From the NCBI GenBank assembly GCA_000471045.1, contig KI301992.1, positions 2,905,452-2,969,451 on the forward strand: DNA of 64,000 nucleotides, written 5' to 3'. Positions within the stretch are counted from its first letter, which is position 1, and each line of letters starts with the position of its first letter. This document shows, one piece after another, positions 60,873 to 64,000 of the stretch. A program made the position numbers and the translations under genes. Under the pieces are notes generated by a model. That model was not told the DNA's origin. It worked only from the letters and a program-made list of their open reading frames with translations, and made no database searches. The stretch comes from an actinobacterium LLX17. Lineage in GTDB: Bacteria > Actinomycetota > Actinomycetes > Propionibacteriales > Nocardioidaceae.

Positions 60873-62003
60873 ATGACCAGGTCGCCGCTGCGGGTGAGTG
60901 TCGTCGGCGCCGGCCTGGCAGGCCTGACCTTCGCCGCCGCCGCGCGGGCCCGCGGGCTCGAGGTGCAGATTCGCGACGAGCGCCCCGCGCTCGGTGGTGG
61001 CGCCGCGCTGTCGTTGTGGCCGAACGCCCTGGCCGCCCTCGACCACCTGGGCCTGGGTGACGCGGTGCGGTCGATCGGCGCCCCGGTCGGTGGCGGCGTG
61101 ATCCGGCAGGCCGACGGCTCACTGGTGCGGCGCATCGATCCCGTCGCGATGGTGCGTGCGCTCGGTGAGCCGATCCGTGCGGTCGAGCGGGGTGAGCTGC
61201 AGGAGGTGCTGCTCGACGCTGCCACCGGCGGAGACCCGTCGATCCTGCAGCTCGATGCCGGGGTGACCGATCCGCGCGACGTGCCGGGCGACCTCGTGGT
61301 GGGCGCCGACGGCTACCGCAGCATGGTGGCCCGCCACCTCGACCCGTCGATCGCGGAGCACCCGGCCGGGTACGTCGCGTGGCGGGGTGTCGCCGACCTC
61401 GAGGTCGATCCGTCGCTCGCCGGCGTCATCTGGGGGCGCCGCGCCGAGGCCGGCGTGGTGCCGATGACGAACGGCCGCACCTACTGGTTCGTCACCCGGG
61501 CGGGCGAGGCCGACGTCTGGCGACCCGACGCGTCGTTGTGGCCTGACCCGATCGGCGACCTCATCGCCGCCACTCCGCCGTCAGCCGTCCTGCAGCACAC
61601 CATGTTCAACCGCGACCGGCCCCGGCGCTGGCACGACGGCCGCCATGTCGTGATCGGCGACGCCGCCCACGCGATGCAGCCGGGGCTGGGGCAGGGCGGA
61701 TGCGCGGCCATCGAGGACGGCGTCGTGCTGGCCGACCTGCTGGTCGACGCGCTGGAGGCGGGCCGCCCGGTCGCCTTGGCGCTCACCGCCTACGCGCGTC
61801 GCCGGCGCCGCCGCGTGGTGCCGATGGTTCGCGCCGCTGGCACCTCCGGGCGGCTGCTGCACAGTCCCTGGTCGGCGTGGCTGCACCCCGCGGCCCGCCG
61901 GGTGCCCGAGCCGTTGCTGCTGGCGTCGCTCGCCCGGGTCGCCAGCCGCGATGCCGGCCTGCGCGCGGTCAGGCGCCCGGTCCGGACCGCGGGTGCCCGC
62001 TAG
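60873..62003 (+). CDS. FAD-dependent monooxygenase (PHBH-type)
   Basis: 376 residues, group A flavoprotein monooxygenase. FAD loop VSVVGAGLAGLTFAAAARARGL, the DG motif GDLVVGADGYRSMV and the second FAD motif HVVIGDAAHAMQPGLGQGGCAAIEDGVVLADLL are all intact. It would hydroxylate an aromatic or similar substrate using NAD(P)H and O2. Divergent from fprA. Substrate unknown. Confidence 0.88.
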   Translation: MTRSPLRVSVVGAGLAGLTFAAAARARGLEVQIRDERPALGGGAALSLWPNALAALDHLGLGDAVRSIGAPVGGGVIRQADGSLVRRIDPVAMVRALGEPIRAVERGELQEVLLDAATGGDPSILQLDAGVTDPRDVPGDLVVGADGYRSMVARHLDPSIAEHPAGYVAWRGVADLEVDPSLAGVIWGRRAEAGVVPMTNGRTYWFVTRAGEADVWRPDASLWPDPIGDLIAATPPSAVLQHTMFNRDRPRRWHDGRHVVIGDAAHAMQPGLGQGGCAAIEDGVVLADLLVDALEAGRPVALALTAYARRRRRRVVPMVRAAGTSGRLLHSPWSAWLHPAARRVPEPLLLASLARVASRDAGLRAVRRPVRTAGAR

Positions 62004-62006
62004 CGT
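62001..62006 (+). promoter_or_regulatory. -10 of a leaderless promoter
   Basis: TAGCGT, GGCGAC, GTG at 62013, inside the last codons of the preceding gene. Confidence 0.45.
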
Positions 62007-62012
62007 GGCGAC

Positions 62013-63412
62013 GTGACCACTGCTGTCGTGATCGGATCGGGCCCCAACGGGCTCGCCGCCGCCATCGTGCTGGCACGCGCCGGTCTCGATGTCACGGTGG
62101 TCGAGGCCGAGGACGAGCTCGGCGGCGGGATGCGCTCGGCCGAGCTGACCGTGCCGGGCGTCCTGCACGACGTGTGCTCGGCGGCCCACCCCACCGGCTT
62201 CGCGTCACCGTTCTTCCGCTCGCTCGACCTCGAGCGCCACGGCCTCACCTGGCGCTGGGCCGAGGTGGAGGCCGCGCACCCGCTCGACGGTGGGCGCGGG
62301 GCCGCCCTGCGCCGTGACCTCGACGCCACGGTTGCCTCGCTCGGCGCCGACGGCGAGGCCTGGCGTCGCACGTTCGCGCCCCTGGTCGAGCGTGCCGACG
62401 CGATCATCGACGGCACGCTCGCGCCGCTGCTCGCAGTGCCGCGTCACCCGTGGGTCATGGCGCGATTCGGGCTGCCCGGTCTGCTGCCCTCGAAGGCCCT
62501 GGCGCGCCGCTTCGAGACCGACGAGGCGCGGGGTCTGCTGGCCGGCCTGACGGCGCACGCGATCGCCCCGCACACCGTCCCGCCACAGCAGCCATCGCGC
62601 TGATGTTCGGCGTCACCGGCCACACCGGCGGGTGGCCGGTGGCCGAAGGTGGTTCGGCGTCGATCGGCCGAGCCCTCGCGTCGGTGCTGCACGAGGCCGG
62701 CGGGCGCACCGAGACCGGGCAGCGCGTCACCAGCGTCCCGGACGCCGACGTCGTCATGTTCGACACCGGCGTCGACCAGCCGCTGACGATGCTCGGTGAC
62801 CGCCTGCCGGGCCGGGTCGCGCGGGCGCTGGGTCGCTGGAAGCCTGGTCCCGGCCTGTTCAAGATCGACCTCGCCGTGCAGGGCGGCCTGCCGTGGGCGC
62901 ACGCCGACTCCGCGCTCGCCGGCACGGTGCACGTCGGCGGCACGCTCGAGGAGATCCACGCCGCCGACACCGCCGTCACGCGCGGTCGCATGCCCGAGCG
63001 GCCGTTCGTCATGCTGTGTCAGCAGTACCTGGCCGACCCCGCCCGCTCGGCCGGCGACGTGCACCCCGTGCTGGCCTACGCCCACGTGCCGAACGGGTTC
63101 ACGGGCGACGCCACCGAGGCGATCCTCGGCCAGATCGAGCGCTTCGCGCCCGGCGCCCGCGAGCGCGTGGTCGGCCTGTCGGTCACCAGCACCGCGCAGC
63201 TGGAGCAGCACAACGCCAACTACCGCGGTGGTGATGTCACAGGCGGCGCCATGACGCTGAAGCAGACCGTCTTCCGTCCGCGCGCGACGATCGACCCGTA
63301 CTTTCTCGGGGTGCCGGGGATGTACCTGTGCTCGGCGTCCACCCCGCCGGGCGGGGGAGTGCACGGCATGGCGGGCTACCACGCAGCCACCTCGGCATTG
63401 AAACGGCTGTGA
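62013..63412 (+). pseudogene. FAD-dependent phytoene-desaturase-like oxidoreductase, frameshifted
   Basis: The first frame (62013-62603) encodes the FAD loop VVIGSGPNGLAAAIVLARAG and the N-terminal half, then stops after HAIAPHTVPPQQPSR. Homologous sequence continues in another frame from about 62586 (TAAIALMFGVTGHTGGWPVAEGGSAS) to 63412 (SASTPPGGGVHGMAGYHAA). Loss of one base in the CCCGCCACAGC region at about 62580-62590 would explain the break; restoring it gives a protein of about 466 residues, normal for this NAD(P)/FAD oxidoreductase family. Either a recent pseudogene or a sequencing error. Confidence 0.8.
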
Positions 63413-63515
63413 GCATGCTGGAACCCCACCGGCTCGCCGACCGTTGTGATGATTGACGTTGCAACAACCCTGCCTCTCGCGCCCCCTCTTTTCTCGACCC
63501 AGGAGCTGAATCCCG

Positions 63516-63971
63516 GTGACCTTGCCCCGCACCAAGAAGCTGACCCTCACGACCGTCGCCGCTGCCACGCTGCTCCTCTCCGCCTGCGGCGGTTCGGACG
63601 AGGGCGACGACACCACGCCGACGCCCAGCCCGGAGGCTGCGGACGAAACCGCCTCCGAGGAGGGCTCCGGCAGCTACTCCGCCGGCGACTACAGCGCCGA
63701 GGGCAGCTACCAGACGCCCGGCGGCACACAAAGCGTCGTGGTCGACCTGACGCTCGAGGAGGACGGCACCGTCAGCGCCGTCACGGTCGAGCCCCAGGCC
63801 GACGGTGGCAACTCCGAGCAGTTCCAGACCAAGTTCGCCGGCGGCATCGCCGACAAGGTCGTGGGCGTCAAGATCGACGACCTGAACGTCTCGAAGGTCT
63901 CCGGGTCCTCGCTGACCAGCGGCGGCTTCAACGCGGCCGTCGACGAGATCAAGGCCGAGGCCGCTGCCTGA
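63516..63971 (+). CDS. Lipoprotein with FMN-binding-like domain
   Basis: 151 residues. Lipobox LLSAC (Cys near residue 24), a low-complexity acidic/Thr linker and a domain with GTVSAVTVEPQADGG and VSGSSLTSGGFNAAVDEIKAEA, which resembles the C-terminal flavinylation region of FMN-binding domains (S/T-G-x-S/T). GTG start with AGGAG about 11 bases upstream. Possible extracytoplasmic electron carrier; assignment is tentative. Confidence 0.65.
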   Translation: MTLPRTKKLTLTTVAAATLLLSACGGSDEGDDTTPTPSPEAADETASEEGSGSYSAGDYSAEGSYQTPGGTQSVVVDLTLEEDGTVSAVTVEPQADGGNSEQFQTKFAGGIADKVVGVKIDDLNVSKVSGSSLTSGGFNAAVDEIKAEAAA

Positions 63972-64000
63972 CAGCTGGCGGTTCGAGGCCATCGGCACCG

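Overview
The window is a high-GC actinobacterial chromosome segment. The dnaK-grpE-dnaJ-hspR order, a complete Mce lipid-import operon, a mycobacterial-type FprA, many GTG starts and frequent 4-nt start/stop overlaps point to the Nocardioidaceae (Aeromicrobium or Nocardioides-like). That placement is inference from gene content. No rRNA, tRNA or CRISPR array was found.

Region 1 (0-5.2 kb) holds small autonomous units: an ArsR repressor divergent from an MFS exporter with two near-identical palindromic operators between them, a GT4 glycosyltransferase, an ArsR/SRPBCC operon that ends in a truncated third gene, and a DUF3068 membrane protein. Region 2 (5.2-11 kb) is a nitrite-assimilation operon read leftwards: nirC, nirB, nirD, a HemD/winged-helix fusion and a sirohydrochlorin chelatase. 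Transport, reduction and siroheme supply are thus co-transcribed. Region 3 (11-16.2 kb) has a SpoU/TrmH methyltransferase and the HspR-controlled chaperone operon. Region 4 (16.2-21.4 kb) is a very large surface metallophosphoesterase bracketed by two copies of a small membrane coiled-coil gene.

Region 5 (21.4-32.2 kb, leftward) is a ten-gene Mce operon: an ATPase-permease fusion, a second YrbE permease, MceA to MceF and two Mce-associated proteins, almost all coupled by ATGA overlaps.

Region 6 (32.2-52.8 kb) is the accessory and most unusual part. It has three PucR-type regulators, two paralogous XRE regulators, an LPGTG surface protein with RCC1-like and tandem Ig-like repeats, a family of small Cys-containing secreted proteins (one copy broken by an IS3-family element), other secreted proteins, an IS110-family element, and two proteins that look like catalytically dead enzymes (a P-type ATPase relative and a biotin-carboxylase relative). 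Eight copies of an 18-bp palindrome, TTGTCA-N6-TGACAA, and four copies of a second motif, CTACTCATSAGTC, sit in its intergenic regions. The Mce operon and the surface-protein gene have the same promoter module with identical spacing. I read this as one envelope/lipid regulon; it is the best candidate here for an undescribed system.

Region 7 (52.8-64 kb) has a class III nucleotide cyclase, acyl-CoA synthetase, thioesterase, 3-hydroxyacyl-CoA dehydrogenase, lipoproteins, an endonuclease-like protein, a GNAT enzyme, FprA, an FAD monooxygenase and a frameshifted FAD oxidoreductase. Three copies of a 63-bp palindromic intergenic repeat lie here. Several genes in the window appear to be transcribed leaderless (TANNNT, then 6-7 nt, then the start codon).
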